A stretch of 64,000 bases of DNA from Flavobacteriales bacterium UBA6693. GTDB lineage: Bacteria; Bacteroidota; Bacteroidia; Flavobacteriales; Weeksellaceae. The notes beneath the pieces are model-generated. The model saw only the letters and a program-made list of their open reading frames with translations. It was not told where the DNA came from and ran no database searches. Both the position numbers and the translations under genes were made by a program. Positions 50,086-58,281 of the stretch are shown here, piece after piece. The DNA lies in NCBI GenBank assembly GCA_002454815.1, contig DKJL01000006.1, positions 314,843 through 378,842 on the forward strand, written 5' to 3'. Position 1 is the first letter of the stretch; each line of letters starts with the position of its first letter.

Positions 50086-52335
50086 ATGTTATTAATGCAG
50101 CCTAAGCTCTTATCCGCATTGTTTTCTTTACATGAAAAAAATATCGAAAGCATTTTGGGAAAACTGCCTTTCGGATTTTCGCTGGTCACCGGCAATTATA
50201 TTATTGAATATGCCAACGACGCCTGGCTCGAAATTTTGCAGAAAAGCAGCGACGAAATTCTGGGCAAAAGCGTTTTTGAAGTATTTCCCGAAACCGAAGA
50301 GCAGCTTTTTCCTCTTTTCGAAAAAGTCAAAACATCACGGGAACCGCTGCACGCTTCGGAATACTCTCTGCCCGTAATTCGCGATGGAAGAGAACAGGAA
50401 GTTTTCTTTAATTTCGATTATCATCCTGTTTATTCTGATCAAGACGAATTTCAGTATTTTGTTTGTATAGCCGTAGAAGTTACGGGTCTGGTACGTATCA
50501 AAAATAAAGTAGAAAACGAGGAAGAGCGTCTGCGTTTGGCTACTGAAAGTTCACTTACTGCCACTTGGGATATCGACCTTAAGACCTCAAAAATTATTCA
50601 TTCCCCGTCGCTCTCAAGAATATTGGGTTATGAAGATAATGAGCGCTTTTCGCATGCACTTTTACGTGAGCATCTCGTGGAAGACGACCGGATAAACATC
50701 GTTGACAAAGCTTTTCAGCGCGCTATAGAAACCGGTGTTTACCAGTATGAAGCCAGAATTATCGATCGCAACAACACCGAAAAATGGATTGCCACAAACG
50801 GTAAAGTTTTTTATGACCAAAGCGGCAATCCTGTACGGATGCTTGGCGTTTTGCAGGATATTACCGAACGAAAACGCAGTGAAATTCTGCTGCAGCTTAG
50901 CCATCATCAGCTGAATACCGCTATGGACGCCACTAAACTGGGGACGTTCGACATGAATGCCGAAACGCAGGAAAAATACAATTTCTCACCACGGTTTTTC
51001 GAAATCTTCGGTTATGATCATAAGACTGAACGCATTGATTCTCAGGTTCTGGAAAAACATATCGACCACGATTTCATGGAAATCCGGCGCGCGGCTCTCA
51101 ACAAAGCTACTGAAACCGGCGATCTTCATTATCAAACCAAAATAAATCTGCGCGACGGTACCTCCAGATGGATTGAATTTTACGGCCGCCTGATGGAACC
51201 TACGCCTGGTAGAAATGCCTACATTTCCGGTACAGTGCGCGATATTACCGTGCACAAAAACTACGAAAAAAACATCAGCGAGAGCGAAAAACGGTATCGG
51301 TTTTTGGCCGATTCTATGCCGCAGATCGTTTGGGTTAGCGAAAGTGACGGACGCCTCACGTATTTTAACCAGGCGACGATGGATTATTCCGGTAAAAATT
51401 ACAACACATTCCTGGAAGGTAACGGTTGGCTTGATATCGTACATCCTGATGAGAAAGAAGAAAATATACGTGTCTGGGCAGAAAGCGTCACGTCGAAAAC
51501 TCCGTTTGTCTTTGAGCATCGTTTCAGGCACAAATCTGGTTCCTACCGCTGGTTTCTCAGTCGCGCCTTTCCACAGCTGGATGAGGCAGGCAGTGTGAAC
51601 CGATGGGTGGGCACGAGTACCGATATTGATGATATGAAACGACAGGATGAGCATAAAAATGACTTTATTAAAATTGCCAATCATGAGCTGAAAACCCCCG
51701 TCACCACCATAAAGGGATACGTACAGCTGCTGAAAAAAATGCGTGCAAATTCTGATGACAAGTTTCTGCTTAATTCATTGGAAACCATCGATAATCAGGT
51801 CAATAAACTCAATTTGCTCATCGGTGATATGCTGGATCTTTCCCGCATCGAATCCGGAACATTGCCGCTGAACCAAAAGCCACTTTCTTTGCTGAAGCTG
51901 GTGACGGAAACCATCGAAGACATCAAGGCTTCCGACCAGAGTCATCAGATTCATTTCGAACTTTCTCACGATAAAGATATTGAGGTGTTTGCTGATCGCG
52001 ATCGCATCGCTCAGGTCATCAGTAATTTACTAACTAACGCCATCAAATATTCGCCGCACGCCACGGAGGTTCAAGTTACTATGGATGTAGAAAATGACAC
52101 CGCAACCGTCTCCGTGCAGGATTATGGTATTGGCATGGATTCCGCGGAACTCGACAAAATATTCGATCGTTTTTATCGTGTTTCCGGCGCTGACGAAGTT
52201 ACTTTTCCAGGTTTCGGCATTGGTTTGTATATCGCCCGCGATATTATGGAGCGGCACGGCGGCAGAGTTTGGGTAGAAAGCACGAAAAATGTAGGCAGCA
52301 CTTTTTATTTTTCACTTCCCATTTTTAACAATTAA
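50086..52335 (+). CDS. Soluble multi-PAS sensor histidine kinase
   Basis: A 749-residue kinase without membrane helices. Four PAS-type sensor domains span about residues 18-135, 145-270, 275-395 and 398-515, several ending in PAC-like VRDITERK/DITVHK segments. The kinase core has His529 in KIANHELKTPVTT and ATPase motifs NLLTNAIKYSP, DYGIGM and GFGIGLYI. The core resembles that of the REC-kinase at 27.6 kb, including the KGYVQLL sequence after the His. Its receiver is encoded 6 bp downstream. ATG 50086 or 50095 are both possible starts. Confidence 0.94.
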   Translation: MLLMQPKLLSALFSLHEKNIESILGKLPFGFSLVTGNYIIEYANDAWLEILQKSSDEILGKSVFEVFPETEEQLFPLFEKVKTSREPLHASEYSLPVIRDGREQEVFFNFDYHPVYSDQDEFQYFVCIAVEVTGLVRIKNKVENEEERLRLATESSLTATWDIDLKTSKIIHSPSLSRILGYEDNERFSHALLREHLVEDDRINIVDKAFQRAIETGVYQYEARIIDRNNTEKWIATNGKVFYDQSGNPVRMLGVLQDITERKRSEILLQLSHHQLNTAMDATKLGTFDMNAETQEKYNFSPRFFEIFGYDHKTERIDSQVLEKHIDHDFMEIRRAALNKATETGDLHYQTKINLRDGTSRWIEFYGRLMEPTPGRNAYISGTVRDITVHKNYEKNISESEKRYRFLADSMPQIVWVSESDGRLTYFNQATMDYSGKNYNTFLEGNGWLDIVHPDEKEENIRVWAESVTSKTPFVFEHRFRHKSGSYRWFLSRAFPQLDEAGSVNRWVGTSTDIDDMKRQDEHKNDFIKIANHELKTPVTTIKGYVQLLKKMRANSDDKFLLNSLETIDNQVNKLNLLIGDMLDLSRIESGTLPLNQKPLSLLKLVTETIEDIKASDQSHQIHFELSHDKDIEVFADRDRIAQVISNLLTNAIKYSPHATEVQVTMDVENDTATVSVQDYGIGMDSAELDKIFDRFYRVSGADEVTFPGFGIGLYIARDIMERHGGRVWVESTKNVGSTFYFSLPIFNN

Positions 52336-52341
52336 AAAACT

Positions 52342-52695
52342 ATGGATATATTAGTAGTCGATGACAATAAAGACATTTGTTTGCTTATCGAAAATATTCT
52401 TTTGTCGGAAGACTATGATGTCGAGTCCTGCTGCAATCCTGCGGAGTTTCAACAAAAACTGGAAAAGGGAAAACCACAACTGATCATTACCGATATGCTG
52501 ATGTCCGGTTTTGATGGCCGAACGCTGACAAAAGAAATTAAATCTGATCCCAACACCAGCGAAATAAAAATCATGATGATGTCGGCACATCCCGACGCCG
52601 CCAGAATTTGCGAAAATATTGGCGTTGATGATTTCCTTTCAAAACCTTTTGAAATTGATGATTTGGTAAATAAAGTTGAAAAACTGCTGCGGTAG
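52342..52695 (+). CDS. Single-domain response regulator partner of the PAS kinase
   Basis: A 117-residue receiver with acidic pair Asp7-Asp8, phosphoacceptor Asp51 in IITDMLMSGFDG, and Lys in FLSKPFEI near residue 103. It has no output domain. It starts 6 bp after the PAS kinase gene, so it is probably its cognate receiver. Confidence 0.92.
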   Translation: MDILVVDDNKDICLLIENILLSEDYDVESCCNPAEFQQKLEKGKPQLIITDMLMSGFDGRTLTKEIKSDPNTSEIKIMMMSAHPDAARICENIGVDDFLSKPFEIDDLVNKVEKLLR

Positions 52696-52698
52696 CAT

Positions 52699-53322
52699 TT
52701 ATTTCTCCGGGAATAGGAGCGCCGTGATATGGTCGTTCTCACGTTTTCCACGCGCCGGTGAATATTGGCGACCATAATAAATGATCTGCAAATGAAGCTT
52801 GTTCCAGCTTGATTTCGGAAAGAGTTTCTTTGCGTCAGCTTCTGTTTGCACTACGTTCTTTCCGCTCGTCAGTTTCCATTGCGTCATCAGCCGGTGTATG
52901 TGCGTATCCACGGGAAAAGCCGGTACACCAAACGCCTGACTCATCACCACAGATGCAGTTTTATGACCCACGCCGGGCAGCGCTTCCAGCTCTTCGAAAG
53001 TTTGAGGAACAATGCCGTCATGACGCTCTACCAGCAGTTCTGCCATTCTTTTTAAATTTCTCGCTTTAGTGTTACTGAGCCCGATTTCTTTTATTAAATA
53101 TTTAATTTCATCTACCTCCAACTCTTTCATTCTGAAAGGGTCACCGGCCACTTCGAACAATTTCGGTGTGATCTGATTCACCTTTTTATCCGTTGTTTGG
53201 GCAGAAAGTGCCACGGCGACCAGCAACGTAAAAGGATCCCGATGATCCAGCGGAATCGGCAGCACCGGATAAAGTTTTTCCAGTTCTTCCATCACAATGG
53301 CGGCCCTTTGCTTTTTCGTCAT
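52699..53322 (-). CDS. nth: Endonuclease III without iron-sulfur cluster
   Basis: A 207-residue base-excision repair glycosylase/AP lyase for oxidised pyrimidines. The helix-hairpin-helix ALPGVGHKTASVV carries catalytic Lys121, and PVDTHIHR carries catalytic Asp139. Canonical Nth ends with a 4Fe-4S cluster held by four cysteines; here the C-terminal region after Trp173 has no cysteine, and the protein from this start contains none at all. An upstream ATG at 53343 would add seven residues including one Cys. It converges on the receiver gene with a 3-bp gap. Confidence 0.94.
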   Translation of the reverse strand: MTKKQRAAIVMEELEKLYPVLPIPLDHRDPFTLLVAVALSAQTTDKKVNQITPKLFEVAGDPFRMKELEVDEIKYLIKEIGLSNTKARNLKRMAELLVERHDGIVPQTFEELEALPGVGHKTASVVMSQAFGVPAFPVDTHIHRLMTQWKLTSGKNVVQTEADAKKLFPKSSWNKLHLQIIYYGRQYSPARGKRENDHITALLFPEK

Positions 53323-53354
53323 ATTAAGTTTACATTTATCCAAAATTACAAATT

Positions 53355-53807
53355 ATGCTGCAAGTTGGCGATCATTTACCCGAATTCCAGGGACTTAATC
53401 AAGAAGGAGAATCCGTATCTTCAGAGGATTTTAAAGGAAAGAAACTCGTTGTATTCTTTTACCCGAAAGCCAATACACCGGGCTGCACCGCGGAAGCCTG
53501 TGACCTGAATAATAATTTTAAACAATTAAAGGCGGAAGGTTACCAATTACTTGGCATTTCCGCCGATCCGGTAAAAGCACAGAAAAAGTTCCATGAGAAA
53601 TTCGGTTTTCAGTACCCGCTCATCGCTGACGAATCGAGGGAAATCATCGAAAAGTTCGGTGTATGGCAACTAAAAAAGTTCATGGGCCGCGAGTTCATGG
53701 GCATCGTGCGCACCACGTTTATTTTTGATGAAAACGGTATCTGCACCCGCGTCATCGAAAAGGTAAAAACCAAGGAAGCCGCAAAACAGATCCTCGATGA
53801 AAATTAA
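53355..53807 (+). CDS. bcp: Thioredoxin-dependent thiol peroxidase (Bcp/PrxQ)
   Basis: A 150-residue peroxiredoxin that reduces hydrogen peroxide and alkyl hydroperoxides with thioredoxin. The peroxidatic Cys44 and resolving Cys49 are in TPGCTAEACD, the PrxQ arrangement, preceded by VVFFYPKANTPG. The length is normal. It diverges from nth with 32 bp between the start codons and converges on sufS. Confidence 0.96.
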   Translation: MLQVGDHLPEFQGLNQEGESVSSEDFKGKKLVVFFYPKANTPGCTAEACDLNNNFKQLKAEGYQLLGISADPVKAQKKFHEKFGFQYPLIADESREIIEKFGVWQLKKFMGREFMGIVRTTFIFDENGICTRVIEKVKTKEAAKQILDEN

Positions 53808-53809
53808 AT

Positions 53810-55030
53810 TCAGCTCAGCATCCGCTGGGCTTTTTTTATTCCGTCTGCCAAAACGTCGATTTCTTCCATCGTATTATAGATGGCGAAACTCGCGCGTACG
53901 GTTCCCGCAATGTCGAAATATTTCATGATCGGTTGCGTGCAATGGTGGCCGGTTCTTACCGCGATACCCAATTTATCGAGAATCATCCCAACATCGGAGG
54001 CAATACCTACGCCTTCAAGATTAAAAGAAACGACGCCTGTTCTGCTGGCTTTTTCGCCATAAATCCTGAGTCCGTCGATTTCCAGAAGTTTTTTCTGCGC
54101 GTAATCCAGCAAAGCATTTTCATGCAGTTGAATCTGCTCGTGACCGATGTTTTCCATGAAATCTACCGCCGCGCCCAACGCAATATTTCCGCCCACGTTG
54201 GGCGTGCCGGCCTCAAATTTAAAGGGCAGATCAGCGTAGGTGGTTTCTTCAAAAGAGCAGGTGGCAATCATTTCGCCTCCACCGTGGAAAGGCTCCATTT
54301 TTCTTAAGATTTCTTCTTTACCATAAAGAATTCCTGTGCCCATGGGCGCGTACATTTTATGGCCGGAAAAAACGAAAAAGTCGCAATCCATTTTCTGTAC
54401 ATCGATCTTGAAATGCGGCACCGACTGTGCTCCGTCAATAACGACCAAAGCATTGGAATTTGCACGGGCTTTTTCAATGATTTTTTCAATTGGATTAATG
54501 ACGCCCAGCGCATTGGAAACTTGGTTTACAGAAATGATTTTCGTCCTTTCGCTGAGGTTTTGATCCAAAAAATTCAGATTGAGAATTCCGTTTTTATCCA
54601 TCGGAATCACCTTCAGCTTTGCGCCCGTCCTTTCGCAGAGCATTTGCCACGGGACGATATTCGAATGATGCTCCAAATAGGAGATAAGGATTTCGTCGTC
54701 CGCTTTCACCAGGTTGGTCATGGCATATGCAATCAGATTTAAGCCTTCAGTCGTTCCTTTGGTAAAAATAACTTCGTAATCGTGTTTGGCGTTGATGAAC
54801 TTCTGCACCTTCCGGCGGGCACGCTCCATTTCTTCCGTCGCCAGTTGGCTGAGCGTGTGAATGCCGCGGTGTACATTGGCGTTGATCCCGGTATAATACT
54901 TTTCCCAGGCGTCCAGAACCACCTGCGGTTTCTGCGAGGTGGCACCGTTATCGAGGTAGATGAGCGGCTTACCATTAACAGTTTGGGTAAGGATAGGAAA
55001 TTGGTCACGAATATGTTGAATGTCGAACAT
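53810..55030 (-). CDS. sufS: Cysteine desulfurase SufS
   Basis: A 406-residue PLP-dependent type II cysteine desulfurase supplying sulfur to the SUF Fe-S assembly system. The PLP-binding Lys lies in FVFSGHKMYAPMG near residue 225, the conserved VDGAQSVPH segment precedes it, and the nucleophilic Cys is in VRTGHHCTQPIM near residue 361. Its usual activator SufE is encoded at 18.8 kb. No other suf genes adjoin it here. Confidence 0.95.
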   Translation of the reverse strand: MFDIQHIRDQFPILTQTVNGKPLIYLDNGATSQKPQVVLDAWEKYYTGINANVHRGIHTLSQLATEEMERARRKVQKFINAKHDYEVIFTKGTTEGLNLIAYAMTNLVKADDEILISYLEHHSNIVPWQMLCERTGAKLKVIPMDKNGILNLNFLDQNLSERTKIISVNQVSNALGVINPIEKIIEKARANSNALVVIDGAQSVPHFKIDVQKMDCDFFVFSGHKMYAPMGTGILYGKEEILRKMEPFHGGGEMIATCSFEETTYADLPFKFEAGTPNVGGNIALGAAVDFMENIGHEQIQLHENALLDYAQKKLLEIDGLRIYGEKASRTGVVSFNLEGVGIASDVGMILDKLGIAVRTGHHCTQPIMKYFDIAGTVRASFAIYNTMEEIDVLADGIKKAQRMLS

Positions 55031-55152
55031 GAAGCTTATTTAGAATACTTCAAATTTACGGAATATTAAATTGAATATTCTTCCGCAGGCAAAGACGTTT
55101 TTTATATTTCTTTTATGCCCGATTTTACAATACAGTGAAGTTTGTGCCTGAT

Positions 55153-55186
55153 AAAAACAAAAAGTTCCGGAGCAATCCGGAACTTT
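55153..55186 (-). terminator. Terminator after glyS
   Basis: A perfect 11-bp stem (55161-55171 with 55176-55186) closes a GCAA tetraloop on the plus strand. On the minus strand the T-rich tract TTTTTG then TTTTT follows, so it ends glyS transcription. Confidence 0.8.
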
Positions 55187-55203
55187 ATATGCATATCTTT
55201 TAA

Positions 55204-56745
55204 TTAAATTTTCGAAAGTAGATTTCTGAAATTCGTTTTCTCGTCAATGATTCTTCTTAATTCGGAAACCGCAACGCGTTCCTGCTGCATCGTATCGCGG
55301 TCGCGCAGTGTTACGGTATGATCCGTCAGCGTATCGTGGTCAATGGTGATGCAGAACGGGGTACCGATGGCATCGTGGCGGCGGTAGCGTTTGCCAATGC
55401 TGTCTTTGTCTTCGTAAATCAGGTTGAAATCATACTTCAGATCATTGAAAATTTTCTCACCATACTCGCCCAAACCGTCTTTTTTCATCAGTGGCAAAAT
55501 AGCAGCTTTTACCGGTGCCAAAGCAGGTGGAAGGGACAGCACCGTTCTTTCGGAACCGTCTTCTAAAACTTCGTCTTTCAAACTGTTAGAGAAAATTGCC
55601 AAAAATAATCGGTCTAAACCAACAGAAGTTTCTACCACGTAAGGAACGTAGTTTTCGTTTCGCTCCGCATCGAAATACTGCAGTTTGCGGCCGGAGAATT
55701 CCTCATGGGCTTTCAGGTCAAAGTCCGTACGCGAGTGGATTCCTTCCAGTTCTTTAAACCCAAAAGGAAATTTAAATTCAATATCGGCAGCGGCATTGGC
55801 GTAATGCGCCAGTTTTTCGTGATCGTGGAAACGGTAATTTTCCGCGCCCAAACCTAAAGATAAATGCCAATTCAGGCGTTTTTGTTTCCAGGTTTCGTAG
55901 AACTCCAACTCGGTTCCCGGTGCCACAAAATATTGCATTTCCATTTGTTCAAACTCTCGCATACGGAAGATAAACTGTCTTGCAACGATCTCATTTCTAA
56001 ACGCTTTCCCGATCTGGGCAATACCGAAAGGTAATTTATGACGTGAAGTTTTCTGCACATTAAGATAATTCACGAAAATTCCCTGCGCTGTTTCCGGTCT
56101 CAGATACAGATCGGTCGCCGACTCTGCCGACGCGCCGAGTTTGGTCCCAAACATCAGATTGAACTGCCGCACGTCGGTCCAGTTTTTTGAGCCCGTATCA
56201 GGATCCGCAATTTCCAATTCTTCGATCAACGCTTTTACGTCAGCAAGATTTTCTTTTTCAAGCGATTGTGCCATTCGGGAAAGAATGGTTTTCTGCTTGT
56301 CGCGGTAGTCTAAAACCCGTGGATTCGTACTTTCAAATTCATTTTTATCGAAAGCATCACCAAATCTTTTGGCCGCTTTATCAATTTCTTTTTGCGCTTT
56401 ATCTTCTAATTTTGCACAGTAATCTTCCAGCAGCACATCAGCACGAAAGCGCTTTTTGGAATCTTTATTATCGATCAGCGGATCATTAAACGCATCCACG
56501 TGGCCGGAAGCTTTCCAGATGGTCGGATGCATAAAGATGGCCGAATCGATGCCCACAATATTATCATTCAGCTGCACCATGGCCTTCCACCAATATTGTT
56601 TGATGTTGTTTTTCAGCTCAGCGCCATTTTGCCCGTAGTCGTAAATTGCTGATAGTCCGTCATATATCTCGCTGGACGGAAAAATAAAGCCGTACTCCTT
56701 CGCGTGTGAAATCAATTTCTTGAAAACATCCTCCTGTTTTGCCAT
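55204..56745 (-). CDS. glyS: Glycine--tRNA ligase (homodimeric type)
   Basis: A 513-residue class II glycyl-tRNA synthetase of the alpha2 type. Its N-terminal catalytic domain has the FIFPSSEIYDG start and RPETAQGIFVNYLN with motif 2 FRNEIVARQFIFRMREFEQMEM-like residues around 230-255, followed by ETSVGLDRLFLAIF (motif 3) and a C-terminal anticodon-binding domain. Length fits the archaeal/bacterial homodimer rather than GlyQ plus GlyS subunits. Confidence 0.96.
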   Translation of the reverse strand: MAKQEDVFKKLISHAKEYGFIFPSSEIYDGLSAIYDYGQNGAELKNNIKQYWWKAMVQLNDNIVGIDSAIFMHPTIWKASGHVDAFNDPLIDNKDSKKRFRADVLLEDYCAKLEDKAQKEIDKAAKRFGDAFDKNEFESTNPRVLDYRDKQKTILSRMAQSLEKENLADVKALIEELEIADPDTGSKNWTDVRQFNLMFGTKLGASAESATDLYLRPETAQGIFVNYLNVQKTSRHKLPFGIAQIGKAFRNEIVARQFIFRMREFEQMEMQYFVAPGTELEFYETWKQKRLNWHLSLGLGAENYRFHDHEKLAHYANAAADIEFKFPFGFKELEGIHSRTDFDLKAHEEFSGRKLQYFDAERNENYVPYVVETSVGLDRLFLAIFSNSLKDEVLEDGSERTVLSLPPALAPVKAAILPLMKKDGLGEYGEKIFNDLKYDFNLIYEDKDSIGKRYRRHDAIGTPFCITIDHDTLTDHTVTLRDRDTMQQERVAVSELRRIIDEKTNFRNLLSKI

Positions 56746-56787
56746 CGTAATTAGAATTTAGGGGCAAAAATAGGCATTTTTATTGTG

Positions 56788-56871
56788 ATTTTCAGGAGCC
56801 GGGAACCTGCTCTCCGCTGTATCTTTTGCTCCGCTCCGCTGCGCAAAAGGATGCCGCTGCGATCAGGTCTG
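56788..56871 (+). repeat. Dispersed intergenic repeat, copy D (A-T stem type)
   Basis: CTCTCCGCTGTATC leads into TTTTGC, a loop, then GCAAAAGGATGCCGCTGCGATC. The flanks match copy B (CCGCTGTATC and GGATGCCGCT) while the stem is A-T rich as in copy A. It occupies the gap between divergent glyS and the GNAT gene. Confidence 0.8.
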
Positions 56872-56962
56872 GGGGAGCCATGCCTAAAATCGATACCGTT
56901 TGTAAAAATCAATTTTCAGGTCACTTTATGATTGGTTATATTTACACCAAATCACCTCAAAA

Positions 56963-57475
56963 ATGACTATTACCACAAGCACGGGCAGCGACATCCCGGA
57001 AATTTTCCGACTCTATAAATTAGCCACGGAATATCAGAAGAGAACTTTTCCTGATAATCTCTGGCCTGAGTTTGACCGCGAACTCATAGAAACCGAAGTG
57101 GCTGAAGACCGTCAGTTTAAACTGATGATGGATGGCAAAGTGGCCTGCGTCTGGGCTATTACCTACAGCGATCCGGTAATCTGGCCCGAAGATGACGGAA
57201 TTTCCTCTATTTACATTCACCGCATTGCCACTAATCCTGAATTCCGCGGAAATAACTTTGTGAAAATCATCGTCGATTGGGCGAAAGATTTTGCCAAAAA
57301 ACAAGGGAAAAAATATGTGCGCCTCGACACCTGCGGCGACAATACGCGTCTCATTAACCATTACAAAAAATGCGGCTTTGAGTTTTTAGGAATGAAAAAG
57401 CTGGAAGATTCTACCGGGTTGCCGCCACATTATGAGGATGCGGATGTCTGTTATTTCGAAATAAAACTGGCTTAG
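56963..57475 (+). CDS. GNAT family N-acetyltransferase
   Basis: A 170-residue acetyl-CoA-dependent acyltransferase fold. The coenzyme-binding segment IYIHRIATNPEFRGNNFVKIIVDWA at about residues 90-115 has the family V/I-x-x-x-x-R/Q-G-x-G/N pattern in loose form, and the C-terminal VRLDTCGDNTRLINHYKKCGF segment is characteristic. The substrate is unknown. It follows repeat copy D. Confidence 0.9.
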   Translation: MTITTSTGSDIPEIFRLYKLATEYQKRTFPDNLWPEFDRELIETEVAEDRQFKLMMDGKVACVWAITYSDPVIWPEDDGISSIYIHRIATNPEFRGNNFVKIIVDWAKDFAKKQGKKYVRLDTCGDNTRLINHYKKCGFEFLGMKKLEDSTGLPPHYEDADVCYFEIKLA

Positions 57476-57584
57476 TTAAGGCAAAAAAGGAAAGGACGGA
57501 AGTAATTTCCGCCATTTTGCTTTTAATATTTTTTTTAAAAAGATAATTTAGCGCCAGAAAATAGTAGTGGCATTTTCGTTTTCT

Positions 57585-58271
57585 TTAGTGCTCGTTGATG
57601 AATTTTTTGATGTCATTATTTTCGCCGTAAATCACCAGAATATCGGCGCTCTGCAAGACCGTTTCCGTATCGACAACGCCCTGGATCTGGTTGATGCGCT
57701 TTGTTTTACCGAAGAAATTCGTGTCGGCTACTTTCTTAATGATCGACACGCAAACGAGATTGTAATTGTGCCGGAAACCTACTTCTAAAATCGTTTTTCC
57801 CACCAGCGCATCGGGAATTGCAATTTCTACAATACTGTAATTAATGCTGAGTTCAAAGGATTCCACCATTCCCTTCAGCGATAATTTTCGTGCCCAGCGC
57901 TCGGCGGTTTCTTCTTCAGGGTGAATGATCGTTTGCACGTCCATCGCCTCCAAAATGGTTTCGTGAATGGTGGAAATAGCGCGGCTGATGATGCGGTGCG
58001 GATGCAGTTTTTTTACCATAGCCGTTGCCATAATGTTAGCTCCCGTATCTTCCCCGATCGCAATAATCACCACGTCGGTATCTTTAAAGGGAAGTCCGTT
58101 CATCGTGTATTCATCGGTTGCGTCCATACAGATGGCGTGCGAAATCTTTTCTTTTACCGCCTCCACTTTGGTCATGCTGTTATCAATCCCGATGACTTCG
58201 TTGCCCAGTTTGGTAAGTTTTTCGGCGAGGGAAAGTCCGAAATTTCCCAAACCTATGACGATGTATTTCAT
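57585..58271 (-). CDS. trkA: TrkA/KtrA-type potassium uptake regulator
   Basis: A 228-residue RCK protein: Rossmann NAD-binding domain with IGLGNFGLSLAEKL at residues 4-18 and a C-terminal TrkA-C domain (about 140-228). It gates the potassium channel in response to nucleotide binding. Its start is 10 bp after the TrkH gene's end on the same strand, a standard trkH-trkA pair. Confidence 0.94.
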   Translation of the reverse strand: MKYIVIGLGNFGLSLAEKLTKLGNEVIGIDNSMTKVEAVKEKISHAICMDATDEYTMNGLPFKDTDVVIIAIGEDTGANIMATAMVKKLHPHRIISRAISTIHETILEAMDVQTIIHPEEETAERWARKLSLKGMVESFELSINYSIVEIAIPDALVGKTILEVGFRHNYNLVCVSIIKKVADTNFFGKTKRINQIQGVVDTETVLQSADILVIYGENNDIKKFINEH

Positions 58272-58281
58272 TTTTTTTGTT

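Noticed and set aside
56496..56503. CCACGTGG inside glyS resembling a parS core
   Set aside because: The flanks (CAT before, CCG after) do not extend the palindrome and the bases are explained by conserved glycyl-tRNA synthetase codons.
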